A DNA stretch of 64,000 nucleotides from Cerrena zonata (taxonomy: Eukaryota > Basidiomycota > Agaricomycetes > Polyporales > Cerrenaceae). Positions 47,671 through 58,334 of the stretch are shown piece by piece (position 1 is the stretch's first letter; each line of letters starts with the position of its first letter). The notes beneath the pieces were generated by a model. That model saw only the letters and a list, made by a program, of their open reading frames with translations, was not told the DNA's origin and searched no databases. A program made the position numbers and the translations under genes. Location of the stretch: the NCBI GenBank assembly GCA_038087015.1, contig JASBNA010000004.1, forward strand, positions 1,426,001 to 1,490,000, given 5' to 3'.

Positions 47671-48414
47671 ATGGCCCCAACTATTCCAAAGTTGAACGAG
47701 ACCAACTATCCTGAGTGGAGTATGTTCATGCATGCTCTACTGATCCGAAAGGGTGTTGCCAATGTTGCCACTGGTAAGACTCCGAAGCCTACTGGTACTA
47801 ACACCCCTGCGGTGAGAAACTGGATCAAGAAGGCTGAGGAGGGTCTTGCCGAGATCATCCTGAACGTCGAACCCTCCCAACTTCCCCATTGCCGTAAAGA
47901 CACCGCTGCCAAGGTTTGGGACAACCTCAAGAGTATTTACCAGTCCCGTGGATTTGGTACCTGTATGGCTTTCCACCGCCGCTTTTTCTATATGCGTATG
48001 TCCGAGGGGCAGTCAATGGCCTCTTGGATTTCCGATGTCCGCCGTGCCACTTTCCTTTTGACTGAAGTTGGCGCCAAAATTGACGATGAAGATACCATGC
48101 TTGTCCTGACGAATGGACTTCCCTCCTCCTACGAAACCCTTGTTGTCAACCTCGACACCACTCCCGAGAGCACCCTTACCCTCGATTATGTCATTCAATG
48201 TCTCCTGAACGAAGAGTCTCGCCAGGAATCTTCCACCACGTATGGAAGTGGGGGTGAAGCCGCCTTGGCTGCCTATGGCAAGGCCCGAGGCAAGACCCCG
48301 CTCGAGATGATCACTTGTTTCCTTTGTGGCAAGAAGGGCCACTACAAGTTGAACTGCCCAGAGTCGGGAAAGGAGAAGGATGCCGGAGATGAAGTAGCCA
48401 CTTTTGCTTTCTAG
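47671..48414 (+). CDS. Copia-type Gag with CCHC zinc knuckle (247 aa)
   Basis: An intact frame from ATG 47671 to TAG. The N-terminal capsid-like region is of the UBN2/copia Gag type (NYPEWSMFMHALLIRKGV, AKVWDNLKSIYQSRGFG, SEGQSMASWISDVRRATFLL, LTNGLPSSYETLVVNL). The C-terminal zinc knuckle CFLCGKKGHYKLNCP (C-X2-C-X4-H-X4-C) binds nucleic acid. In the family, Gag forms the particle that packages the RNA. It is the only protein of this short element and ends with no pol following. The intact frame contrasts with the broken genes to the left and indicates recent activity or selection in trans. Confidence 0.92.
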   Translation: MAPTIPKLNETNYPEWSMFMHALLIRKGVANVATGKTPKPTGTNTPAVRNWIKKAEEGLAEIILNVEPSQLPHCRKDTAAKVWDNLKSIYQSRGFGTCMAFHRRFFYMRMSEGQSMASWISDVRRATFLLTEVGAKIDDEDTMLVLTNGLPSSYETLVVNLDTTPESTLTLDYVIQCLLNEESRQESSTTYGSGGEAALAAYGKARGKTPLEMITCFLCGKKGHYKLNCPESGKEKDAGDEVATFAF

Positions 48415-48493
48415 GAAACTGGGGGTGTATGTTTTGAATTTTGTATGTTTTCCGTTATTTTATTTTCATATGTCGTACTCGTGTGTGGGGGTG

Positions 48494-49432
48494 TGTTGGA
48501 ATCCACGCGCGCCCAATTAGATAAGATCGGTAAAATGGTCTTTCAGTTTTTTACTGTTTTCCCCTCTGCCCTCGTTCCTGGTAGTGTACAATATATAAGG
48601 CCGTAGTTTACATCGATGTACACTACGTGTTTGACTCGCTACTATCACTATACCGGTAATGATAATTTTGAGGTCTTGCTGGTCGTTCATATGCTGATCT
48701 GGGCGAAATCGGGCGCTATTGGTATCAATATAATGTGATTCTTCTTGGCTATCTACCATATCCGTGGTGTTCGAAATGAGAGAGATCTGACAGTACAGCT
48801 GTCATATCTTTCAAGAGCACAGTAATGACAATTTCACCAAGGCCAATGTCACAGCATGTCACATCGGCATTATTCCGGCAACGTCGAAGCAAGCGCTGGA
48901 GGGTGCATGATGAGGGAGGAGCGTGATACATGCTTGAGGGCGGAGTATGAAATCCATCTCATACCGAGCTCTTTTGTCACGCTCAGAACTCCTTTTTGGA
49001 TTTACTTCACAACCATCCATCCTAACCCTTCGGAAAAATATGTACAATATGTTCACTATACTCAGAATCTACCTCAGACTTTCCCGAAGTCTCTGCTCTT
49101 CCACTGAGTTGAAGCGAAGCCCATCAAACAAAAAATAAGATTCAAAGCACCCTAATTTTGGCCTTCTTATTCAACTTTCTTGCTGCTCACTGGCTACTTT
49201 CGCTTAAAAATATGTAAAATCCGATGAATATGTGCTAGTTAATAACCCTGCCAACTCTGAGCCCAAACGGTTGCGAAGAACTAAGTAAAACCAAGGATTA
49301 TCATTACTGTCACAGTCATTATTACATTATCATTACCGGTATAGTGATAGTACCACCTCGTTTTACCCCCGCCGCTGTCCCTCGACTGTAGCAGACAAAC
49401 GCGACCCGAAGCGCCCGCCATCGATCTTTACA
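48494..49432 (+). repeat. 3' LTR, interrupted by a 709-bp element
   Basis: LTR sequence occupies 48494-48641 and 49353-49432; together with one TA it equals the 5' LTR in length. The break is at gctac/cacctcg. Confidence 0.88.
48642..49350. mobile_element. Non-autonomous TA-target (Tc1/mariner-type) element, 709 bp
   Basis: Perfect 25-bp terminal inverted repeats start CTATCACTATACCGGTAATG and are complemented at the right end (49326-49350). The target duplication is TA (48640-48641, 49351-49352), proved by the uninterrupted 5' LTR. No transposase is encoded. The ends differ from those of the 42.5-kb pogo-like element, so that transposase is not an obvious source. Confidence 0.92.
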
Positions 49433-49437
49433 TATTC

Positions 49438-49669
49438 CTTCATGTATATAGAATATACTACTCTAGTCTTACATTCAACGCGTTTTCATGTAAGCGCTTG
49501 AACTTCTGCTCACGAGCGGCTATGAGGATTGCTGGTACCCACTTTCAGTGTGACTTGGATTTGTGATGCTCATTGTCACACCATCACAGCTCCCAATCTA
49601 ATTTCGGTTCCTGATTGTGTACCCATTCACTCTACCACACATATATAGACGTAAAACGATCCAGCTAGT
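49438..49669. promoter_or_regulatory. Remaining upstream region of APS kinase
   Basis: Only about 230 bp separate the retrotransposon's target duplication from the ATG. A TATA-like atatatag lies at about 49641. The 3' LTR may now be part of the promoter; this is inference. Confidence 0.4.
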
Positions 49670-50480
49670 ATGGCAACAAATATTACTCTCCACCCAGGTA
49701 TAATGTTTCCCAGCCGAGTATTTCCCCTCTGAGTGACCCCCTACACAGGATCAATTAATCAGTCAGAAAGGACTCAACTTCTCCAACAACGAGGCGTCAC
49801 TGTCTGGTTCACTGGACTGAGTGCGAGCGGGAAGGTTCAGGATTTCAATCTACTCTGGTACATATGACATACTTAGGTATGCTCCATAGTCAACCATTGC
49901 ATGCGCGCTGGAGCAGCATTTGATTCACCTCAAGAAGTTTTCTTACCGACTCGACGGTGATAACATCCGATTCGGATTGAACAAGGATCTTGGGTTCGAT
50001 GAGAAGTCGAGGAACGAAAACATCCGCAGGATTGGAGAAGTAAGTCATCACGGTCTCGTTTGTTTCATTTTTTTAATCGCACTGATGTAGGTTTCAAAAC
50101 TCTTCGCCGATTCGTGTTGCATATGCTTAACAGCGTTCATCTCCCCTTACCGCGCGGATCGTGCTGTTGCTCGAGAACTTCATGCCGCAGGCGGTCTCGA
50201 ATTCATAGAAGTATTTGTGGATGCACCCCTCGAAGTCGTAGAGCAGCGCGATCCTAAAGGACTGTACAAAAAAGCTCGTGCAGGTGAAATCAAAGGTAGG
50301 TCCAACACAAGACATTCATCCCTTACGACATTTTTACATTCAATTCTAGATTTCACTGGCATTTCTGCACCCTACGAAGCGCCTCTGGAGCCCGAAATCC
50401 ACCTGAAAACTGGCGAGTCCAGTATTACGGAGTGCGTCCAAATCATTACCGAGTACCTCTCCAAGCAGGGATACATATAA
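49670..50480 (+). CDS. MET14: Adenylyl-sulfate (APS) kinase
   Basis: Exons 49670-49697, 49749-49834, 49890-50039, 50091-50295 and 50350-50480 give 199 aa, the normal size for the family. The enzyme phosphorylates APS with ATP to make PAPS in sulfate assimilation, in the cytosol. Seen: P-loop GLSASGKST (32-40), [11 protein letters not shown] (58-68), [46 protein letters not shown] and ARAGEIKDFTG, covering the ATP and APS sites. No sulfurylase domain is fused. The second intron begins GTTCAG, weaker than the others, but it restores the frame GKS-TIA. The start codon gives the usual TNIT(L/F)HPG N-terminus. It converges on the kinase gene with 18 bp between stop codons. Confidence 0.96.
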
Positions 50481-50498
50481 ACCATGTGTATAATAAAA

Positions 50499-53182
50499 CT
50501 ATGGAGCAATGCCTATAGAATCTGTAGAAATTAGAGAAGATGTAACGCTCCTCAAGGAAATCGTCTCATCTCCCGAAATTTGATGATCGTCCGGCTCTTG
50601 CTCCTCAGCAATGCCGGCGATAGAATCTCTGGTTGTCTCGTCCAGAAGCTGCGTTAAACCCATCTCCACCACAGATAGCCACTGCGCAAGATCGTCGACT
50701 GTCGACGCAAGGTGAGCATGTGTCTTCTCATGGGATTGGGTTAACGGTGCAAAGTCAAGCGGTTTAATGAGTGGCTCTGAAAGAAGATTTGTCGTTATAC
50801 CCAGCGATGATACAAATCCTTGTGATCGAGACCGGATATGATTCGGGGTCGATACGCTACCGTCACTAACCTGTTGACTCTGTAACGACGATATTGAATT
50901 GAGAGATGTCGTTGAAGAGGACGCAGAGGGGTTTAATGGCCACGGTCGAGAGGATGTTTCAGAGGATGGACCGCTAAGAGGCGCAGGTGGGTGTTGCATT
51001 TGCTGTAAGAAAGGGGAGGGGGGTAGCAGATCGGCCATGCCCAGCTCAGATGTAACTGCTGGGATCTATGACGTTCTCAGAGTTGGAGATCTTGTAGCTC
51101 ACAGTCAGAAAACTCACCTTTAGCACGTCCTTCAGACCAGGAACCAAAGGTCGCTGAACTGGACCAGCGTCGAGTACATGGACGCCCTGCGCTTGACGAC
51201 TAGTCTCCAATACGGGCGCTGACGCTTTGCGGGTAATCATTGGTGGACGAGAAAGAGAGCCGGGAGAAGGAAGACGTATTGGCAAACCAGAGGCATCCAA
51301 TGAAGCTGCTGCATGGTGCGAAGGACCTGAAAATGTTGAAGAGGTTGGTGAGGGACTTGGGACTATATCAGGATCGAGATCGGACGGAGGCCGCGAGGGG
51401 AAATGAAAATCCACCGAGGAGGCCAAATTACGCTCTCGATGAGCTTTGACAACCGGGCGAGTGACAGATTCTGCAGCGCTACTTTGTGACCGTTTCCGAT
51501 TCAAGGGTCGAACGAGGGGAGTATTTGCGCGCGCAGAGGACGGGGTGATAGGAACATTCTTTGGTGTCACAGTAGCCTCAGAACCGAGGGGGTGTGCATG
51601 TTCAGGCGAATTGCTTGAATCAAATGGTAGTTGTGTACTTTGTTCGTCGAGTTCTTTTCCCATAATATCATCGATAAATGCGGGTTCCTGGGTGATGGGA
51701 GAATCTAAATCGAATGAAAAGTTAAAGTCGTCGACATTCTCAGACGGTGGCTCGGTGGTCGCGCGTCGGGGAGGAAAGACAAATTCGGGTGCCTTTAAAG
51801 TAGGTAACTCTTCCCTTTCCCCTTTCGAGGCACTGTCCGTTCGGCCACGACCACGATGAGGAGTTCTACTCCTAGACGGCGTGGACAGTTCCAGCGGCGG
51901 GACTACAGGAAATGGGCTACTATCACTGTTTTCGTCTTCAAACAACATGCGTAGGGTGGGAGGGACTTTGGATGGAGGAGGTCGGACGGTGGAAAACGAA
52001 GGACCGTCGTCATCGAAGGAAGACGAGGCCGTTAAGAGCTCTTGCGGGAACGGGATGTCCGATGTTCGCCCAGCACGAACTGTGTCGAATGCCCAACCGA
52101 CACTCTCCCTCTGTAGTTTTGCAAGCTCTTTTCTAATAGTCGGCCATTTACTAGACGATTCACGCATTCCTATAATGACAGTACTTACTGTACATTTTCT
52201 TCCTCTTCCCAAGCCAGGTCGCCAAATACACTGGTACGCGTGTTACCATCCTTCAACCACAGTTCATACCGTGTGATAAGGTCCGTCAGAGTAGAAACTG
52301 GAACCTTCATGACGGACCGCATGAGCTTGGTTTTGAGCAATTCATCCGCAGACAGTCGCTGGAAGATCGATATCAGTATTATGCTATTGGAAAATATAAA
52401 AAATACAGCGGACGCACATCTTTTGGTGATTCCTTGAGGCAAAATGACACAAATTCTCGAAGGGGAATACTGCCTTCTCCTTCAATGAGGCGTGGTGGTT
52501 TCATTCGAGGGATCATCTGAAGGAGTTTGTGCTGGTCAAAGATCTGGGCATGGGGGACATTCCCCTTGACCATTTCGTAGATGACAATACCAAGACTCCA
52601 TATGTCTGCCTTAATGTCATAGGCAACACCGTGTGCGACTTCGGGGGCCATCCAATGTGGCGTGCCGATGAGAGTATTACGTTTGCTCGAAGTGGTTATC
52701 AGAAGAGCAGAGACACCAAAGTCACATATCATAACCTTTCCTGTTGCAGTTACGAGAATGTTAGCAGCTTTGAGATCTCGGTGAATGATACCAGACTTGT
52801 GGAGGAACCCCAGGCCACGGAGAACTTCCCGTATTATGATGACTGCATACTTTTCTTCTATAATATTGTCCTTGCAAGCCTTCATCAGAGTACGAACGCT
52901 ACCACCCTCGGCATATTCCATGACAATCCATACTCGTGGGCCATCCAGAAAGCAGCCGTAGTACTGGGTGACGTTCGGTGCGTCGCGGAGTTGGGTCAAG
53001 AGGGCAACCTCCCGTTGGATGTCGCCAACATCATCGTCCTCAGTGTCAAGGTTGATGATTTTGAGGGCAACAACTTGACCGGTCTGTATATTTAAGCCCT
53101 TGTGAACGGAGCCATAAGCACCCTTGCCGATAGTGTCTAGCCGTTTATAGAGCTGATGGACGTCCTGCTGAGGGGCCATCAA
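50499..53182 (-). CDS. STE20/GCK-family protein kinase, Nak1/Kic1-like
   Basis: Exons 53182-52418, 52358-52189, 52150-51118 and 51065-50499 give 844 aa. The kinase domain is at about 12-262: glycine loop GKGAYGSV (19-26), Lys41, Glu58, HRDLKAANIL (from 134), DFGVSA (from 154), GTPHWMAPE (173-181). The GCK-III subgroup (fungal Nak1, Kic1, Sid1) acts upstream of NDR kinases in polarity or septation pathways. After the catalytic domain, TDLITRYELWLKDG and WPTIRKELAKLQRES resemble Nak1-like helices, then a long Ser/Pro-rich low-complexity tail. Assignment to Nak1/Kic1 rather than Sid1 is inference. One intron (52151-52188) is only 38 nt. It diverges from eIF2B gamma across 238 bp. Confidence 0.92.
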
Positions 53183-53420
53183 GCAAGTGGAGGTCGAGTG
53201 AATTCGAATGTAGTATTGTATACAAGTTTAGATAGCAGCTGAGTAGAGTAGAAGTGGTATGGCGGTGTGTATAGCCTGAGAGACTCCGAGTCCGAGTCGG
53301 GCTGGAACATGGACTGAATGGTGTAAGTGATCGAGATCTGGAAATGCAGTGATCGAGATCGAGTCAAGTCAACTTACACCCTTTCTGCTCTCTTGTTTCA
53401 GTCCAACTCTCACTCTCACC
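53183..53420. promoter_or_regulatory. Shared divergent promoter; eIF2B-gamma leader with uORF and likely intron
   Basis: This 238-bp spacer must serve both the kinase (leftward) and eIF2B gamma (rightward). For eIF2B gamma there is a candidate minimal uORF ATG GAC TGA at 53309-53317 and a likely leader intron 53323-53401 (GTAAGT...TTTCAG, 79 nt). gatcgagatc occurs twice. Transcription starts are unknown. Confidence 0.45.
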
Positions 53421-55287
53421 ATGGATTTCGAGGAAACATCTAGCAATATCGCCACAAAAGAATTCCAAGCAGTCCTCTTGGCTGGGTTCGGAAACGAGTA
53501 AAACTTTGTAACTCATCTCTAATTACACCTACTCACACAAGGAGATATAGATTAGTACCATTGACGAGCAATCATGGTGAAGAACCATGCCCAAAGGCTC
53601 TTCTTCCAATAGCAAATAAACCAATGCTTGACTATCCCCTCGCGTGGCTGGAAGCGTCAGGAATCAGAGGTGTCTGAACTCAGCTCTCATCAGCATCCTG
53701 CCTCTGACCTACCTTCAGATGTCCTTGTCATCTGTCCTGCACCCCATCGTGCATCGATATCCCATTACATCAATTCTGACTCTTCCGCCTCATCCTTTCC
53801 CTCTCTTAGGATTGACCTCCAGGCCTACGACGAGTCTGAAAATGACACTGCCGGGACATGTCAAATACTGAGACATTTCGCCAATCGCATTGAACAGGAC
53901 TTCTTGCTTCTCCCTTGCGACTTCATCCCGCCACCTACTCTTACCTTATCATCTGTTCTTAACAAATTCAGAACAGAATCTACATATGACGGTGCCATTG
54001 CTACCACCCTATTCTTCGAACAGTCTAAGCCAGACAAAGCAAATTCTCTGGAGGAATGGGGATCTGGTCCCTCTACAACCTCCGTCGTATGGGATGAGAA
54101 GACCAGAACTTTGTTACATATCGACACGCTTGACCAGGTTGACGATGATCCAGAGGAGATGGTTCTAGACATGAACCTTTTGAGAAGGTGCGATCCTTTT
54201 CCGTCATAAACTAAGCCAGGTCTCATGTTACCCCTAGATATCCCCGAGCCAAACTCTCCGCAAATCTCCAAGATGCCCATGTTTACCTCTTCCGTAAATC
54301 TGTGCTCGACGTACTAAAGGAAAAGACACGCTTCGACTCTATACGGGAAGATTTCATCCCTTGGTTGTGCACTCCCCAATACCATCCGAGAAAACGCAAC
54401 AAATACGGACGGAGTAAGTTTGGCCTATCACGAGCAAAATCCATCACTAATCCTCCTCTGTAGTCTTAAATCCCCTCAACAACGTGCCTTCACAAACCAC
54501 CGCCCTCGAGCATAGCACGCTGCACTCAGACATTCTCAGTGCATATGATATCCCCGAGGAGACCCGACCGGAATCTGCGATATCCTCTCCTGTCGATGAC
54601 TTTGGCCACACCGAGACCTCCAGTCTTCGGGTTGGTGTAGTTGTACATCGCGCCGCTTCAGGCTACACTGCCAGAGCAAATACTCTTCACACATACATTG
54701 AACTCAATCGACATGTAAGTAATTGTCCCCCTGTTCATTCTGATTATACCGATCATTTTCTAGTTTTTGTCACACACGACATACTCCCTTCCCAAAGACC
54801 CAGAAAGTCGAGCACTAATCGATCCGAAAGCGCAAATATCCACCGACTCGATGGTGGGTCACACCACTAAAGTCGGTGAGCGCACGACGATCAAAAAGTC
54901 CGTCATCGGAAAACATTGTGTTATCGGAAAATACGTCAAGATAACCGGATGTGTGATTCTTGACCATTGTGTCATTGCTGACGGGTCAGTGTAATTAGGA
55001 TGTGAACCTTACCGCTCTCCCACTTATATCGTACTTCAGTGCCAAATTGGAAGGATGTATCCTTGGGACAAGCACGACTATTGGATCCAAGGCAGAACTA
55101 TCCAAGTGTGTCACTCAGGGTGGGTATGAAGTTGGTGATGGAGGTTCGTGAATTACTCACAAGTTGATCATTATCTCGATACTAACACCGTCATCCAGAA
55201 AATTCAAAAAACGAGAGGTTGGAAGTATCCGACTGGACTGCCGCTCAAAACGACGATTCCTCAGAGGAAGACAGCGACGAAGAGTGA
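53421..55287 (+). CDS. GCD1: Translation initiation factor eIF2B subunit gamma
   Basis: Eight exons: 53421-53497, 53551-53669, 53719-54187, 54238-54413, 54464-54714, 54764-54984, 55040-55143 and 55199-55287, giving 501 aa. eIF2B exchanges GDP for GTP on eIF2; gamma pairs with epsilon in the catalytic subcomplex. Seen: nucleotidyltransferase-like N-terminus EFQAVLLAGFGNELVPLT, then PKALLPIANKPMLDYPLAWL; C-terminal left-handed beta-helix hexapeptides (KSVIGKHCVIGKYVKITG, CVILDHCVIADG, GCILGTSTTIGSKAE). GFGNE replaces the usual catalytic GxGTR, which suits the non-catalytic gamma subunit rather than epsilon, and no W2 domain follows. An acidic tail ends the protein. It converges on eIF3c, 152 bp apart. 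Confidence 0.93.
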
Positions 55288-55439
55288 TGCGAGTATTATG
55301 TAGCGATAGACATTACCCAATCTAAATGTATTCTTCACCTCACCGCTGTATCACTCAAAGCATAAAGATAGAAATTCGAAAACGATAATAGCATCGGCAA
55401 AGGGGGAGTCAAAATACAACACGAACGAAGGTAGACAAA

Positions 55440-58334
55440 CTAGCGATTTCTCTGAGCACCCGACATCTGGTTACCCAGTCCCTGAGCAAACCGTGCCCCA
55501 CGTCCGCCCCTTGCGCCACCACGCGCACCACGACTCCTTTCACCTCCCCTGCGTCGCTCTCCCGTTTGTTCGCGCTTGTCACCCTGCCCGCCTTCGCCCC
55601 TGCTCTGCCATGAAGTCGCCTGACCAAGTTTTTGGTCAAGGGCCTTCTCGTTTTGCTCGACGAGGGCGTTGACCTTGTCGGCGAGAGTTTGAGAGAGCTG
55701 CTGGGACCGCGAGAGCTCGATACGGTGGAAGACAACAACACTAGCAGCTTGGTCGAGAGAAGCGGAAAGCTCCTCGTTCCAGATCATTTTGGAAACAATG
55801 GAAGTGACTTGACGGAGAGATAACGAGAACGTTCTTGAAAGGAGGGAGAGTGACAACGTGCTATAGTGAGGGGCATAGGTAAAGAGATATGTTCGGAGAC
55901 CCTCTTCTTGGATACGCCTGTAAAAGATACGATTAGGTATTTTATTCTGGTAAAAATTAGCCAAACTCTTACTTGGCGAGCATCTCCTTCACGGAAGCAC
56001 ATTCGGGCATCAAACTCCAGATCTTGATATCCTGAATGAGATCACGGCACTTCTCCCATTCACCATCCTGGAGGGCCTTGCTCGCTTGCATGATGTGATC
56101 CCTAGTGCTCTCGGGAGGACCAGTGAACACTTGACGGTCGGCAAAGTCCATCAAACGACGGAAAGACTTCGAGATAGTCTTCCGCTTCTGTTCCTCAGAA
56201 TCGATACTAGCCAACAGAGGGATCTCGACGAGCATGCTCGATACAAGGAAAGCAGCTTCGAGCAATTCCGTGTTGATGTGCATGTGGAAAGGAAGTTGTC
56301 GCTGGCGTTCGGCCTTCTCTTGTTCTGGGCTCAAGACCTGGTATCGTTGTTGGTGAACACCTTGAGCGAGTAGTTCCTTGACACGTTGGGTACCGAAGAT
56401 ATCTTGGAGAGTTTGCTGAGACTCTTTGATGAGACCGCATCTGAAAGCGCTCAAGCCGAGCTGTACAACTGTACGGTTGTAAAGGATCTGAGTAGCGACG
56501 TCGGCAGAGTGAATAGACTCTTGGAGATGAGACATCAAGAGCATGTCGCGAGCAGTGTGGAATTTGTTGTGGAGAGCATAGTGGTAAATGTGGCAGAGCA
56601 TGGCTCGTGTACGCAACAGGGAGTTGTGGGACCGGTACAGGAAGGTGCAGAGTGAGTGGATGAGGCTGGTGATGTCATTCGATGAATCGAGAGCGATGGA
56701 AGGAGTGAAGTCAGCTGCGGCAACAGCAGCTTCAAGTGCGCTAACAACAGCATCGGGCTAATTTTACGAAGTCAATTATTATCCAAAGGGACGCAAAGAG
56801 CGGTGCAAACCTTCGAGTAAATGTGCTCTAACCGTCTCATGACCACCCGACCGAGAGGCTCGTCCTGTCCGAGCTTTTCATAAAGCGCTTGAGATCGACA
56901 GATTGTGCAGTAGAGGCCTTTCTCGTCCTTTAGCCTGTCAACATATTCGGTTCCGTGAGGGTCAATGTTCTGCAAGCTCTTGGTGAACTCATCGTCCATC
57001 CTGTCGACGAAGCTGATGATGCTTCCACGTATCCGGACGATGCCATCCTTCTCAGTCTCCGGTGAACGCTCAGCCAGCTCGTCGTAATCCTCGGTAATTT
57101 CCTGTATCGAGTAGGCAGGGTTTTCGGCAATGATGGCGATGAGTTGGTCAACTTCCTTTTGAGCAGCAAGCCAAAGATCGATAGGTACGTGGGCAGAGAT
57201 AGAGGAGTTGTTGTCGAAGCGACATGAGACGAGAGCCAAGAGTACACGGATGCGTTGGTAGTTGGTAACAGCGACTTCCAAAAGCTTTTCCAAAATTCGG
57301 ATTTGCTCGGTGCGATCGGTGTTCTTAAAGAAACTATGAGTTTCAAAGAAAGGATGAACGTAACGAAAGTTGTACCTTTTTTCCACGGGCTTCCTGGACA
57401 AGCTGCAAGTTCTTGTAGATACCCTCGGCGGTGAACTGCATCGCCTTACCACCCTTTCCAACAGTGGTGAAATCATCGTCTTCCTCCTCGCTATCACCGG
57501 CAGCCTTTTTCACCTTCTTGACTTTCTGAGGTTGGGCTTCGGTGGAAACCAGGGCAAGATAGTCGCTCTCGAATTTCTCGGGGTCCTTAGTATCGACTTG
57601 CGTCAGTTCTGGGAAATTGGGTATCATTGGCTGACGAACTCACAGTCTGGAATTGCTTGACGTCATTTTCGTATTCCTTGGTGACTTTCTTCACCTTTTG
57701 CTTCATGGCAGTGAGAGCACGGGCATTGCTCGCGTTCATCTTCTTTTTGGCCTCCTTCTCCTTTGCCAAAGCAGAGTTGAGGGAGGTTTCGAGGCCTGTA
57801 AGGGTTCGAATGAAGAATGGGGGGATGGGTTCTGCGACATTCTGTTGTCGCTGGACCATACGAATGAGCTTGTCGAATTCTGGAAGGCATCCAAGTCTAT
57901 TAGGAAGATCCAAGACCCAATAAAGCGACCCACATACCAGAAGAGATGGCGACCCAATCGTTGATTTTCAGGGCATTGTCCATCAGCTTCCCACTAGCCT
58001 CCATCTCGTCCAATCGCTTGGCCTGAGCACTTTTGACGACTCGCTTGACGTCCTCATCGCTATCGTCGTCTTCAGAGTCAGAGGTACGAATGAAACGGGA
58101 CTTTTTCTTGCTTCCTTGGGCCTCGTCGTCGTCGTCGCTATCACTCTCATCCTCGGAATCTGAGTCTGAGTCACTGCTAGAGCTATCGCCTGCTGTACGC
58201 AGGAACCTGGACATTGCGGGCTTTGCTGTGGTGGTGGGTTTGGTGCCCTCGTCATCGCTGGACATGAGCTCCTCCTCAGAGGAGGACTCGCTGTCGGAGT
58301 CGGAGTCACCTGCTTGTCTGAAGAAACGCGACAT
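55440..58334 (-). CDS. NIP1: Translation initiation factor eIF3 subunit c
   Basis: Exons 58334-57938, 57879-57644, 57585-57376, 57323-56811, 56757-55973 and 55917-55440 give 872 aa, typical for fungal eIF3c. It is a core PCI subunit of eIF3, which assembles the 43S pre-initiation complex; the N-terminus contacts eIF1 and eIF5. Seen: acidic Ser/Asp-rich N-terminus starting [12 protein letters not shown] with three SRF(F/L/I)R repeats; conserved [43 protein letters not shown] winged-helix [20 protein letters not shown] (about 750-770); Arg/Gly-rich tail [15 protein letters not shown]. Introns are 52-58 nt. Intron 2 (57586-57643) was chosen to join QFQT to DPEKF; a shorter alternative would add a few residues. 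Confidence 0.95.

Larger units (their letters stand above)
47224..49432 (+). mobile_element. Gag-only LTR retrotransposon (copia-type), with TATTC duplication
   Basis: The 5' LTR (47224-47450) and 3' LTR (48494-49432, split by a 709-bp insertion) flank an internal region of about 1.04 kb. TATTC flanks the whole element exactly (47219-47223, 49433-49437). The LTRs begin TGTTGGAATCCA and end ctttaca. The only ORF is Gag; protease, integrase, RT and RNase H are absent. A purine-rich gtgtgggggtg precedes the 3' LTR. It must rely on an autonomous partner. It ends 237 bp before the APS kinase ATG. Confidence 0.92.

Noticed and set aside
47439..47733. Minus-strand ORFs upstream of Gag
   Set aside because: They overlap the LTR and leader of the Gag-only element; the plus-strand Gag explains the region.
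51446..52276. Long plus-strand ORFs (137 and 131 codons)
   Set aside because: They are antisense shadows of the kinase gene's Ser/Pro-rich exon.
52529..53095. 188-codon plus-strand ORF
   Set aside because: It is antisense to the kinase catalytic domain, which has all kinase motifs.
53421..55287. Identification as eIF2B epsilon
   Set aside because: The nucleotide site is degenerate in the gamma manner, the length is 501 aa and there is no C-terminal W2 domain.
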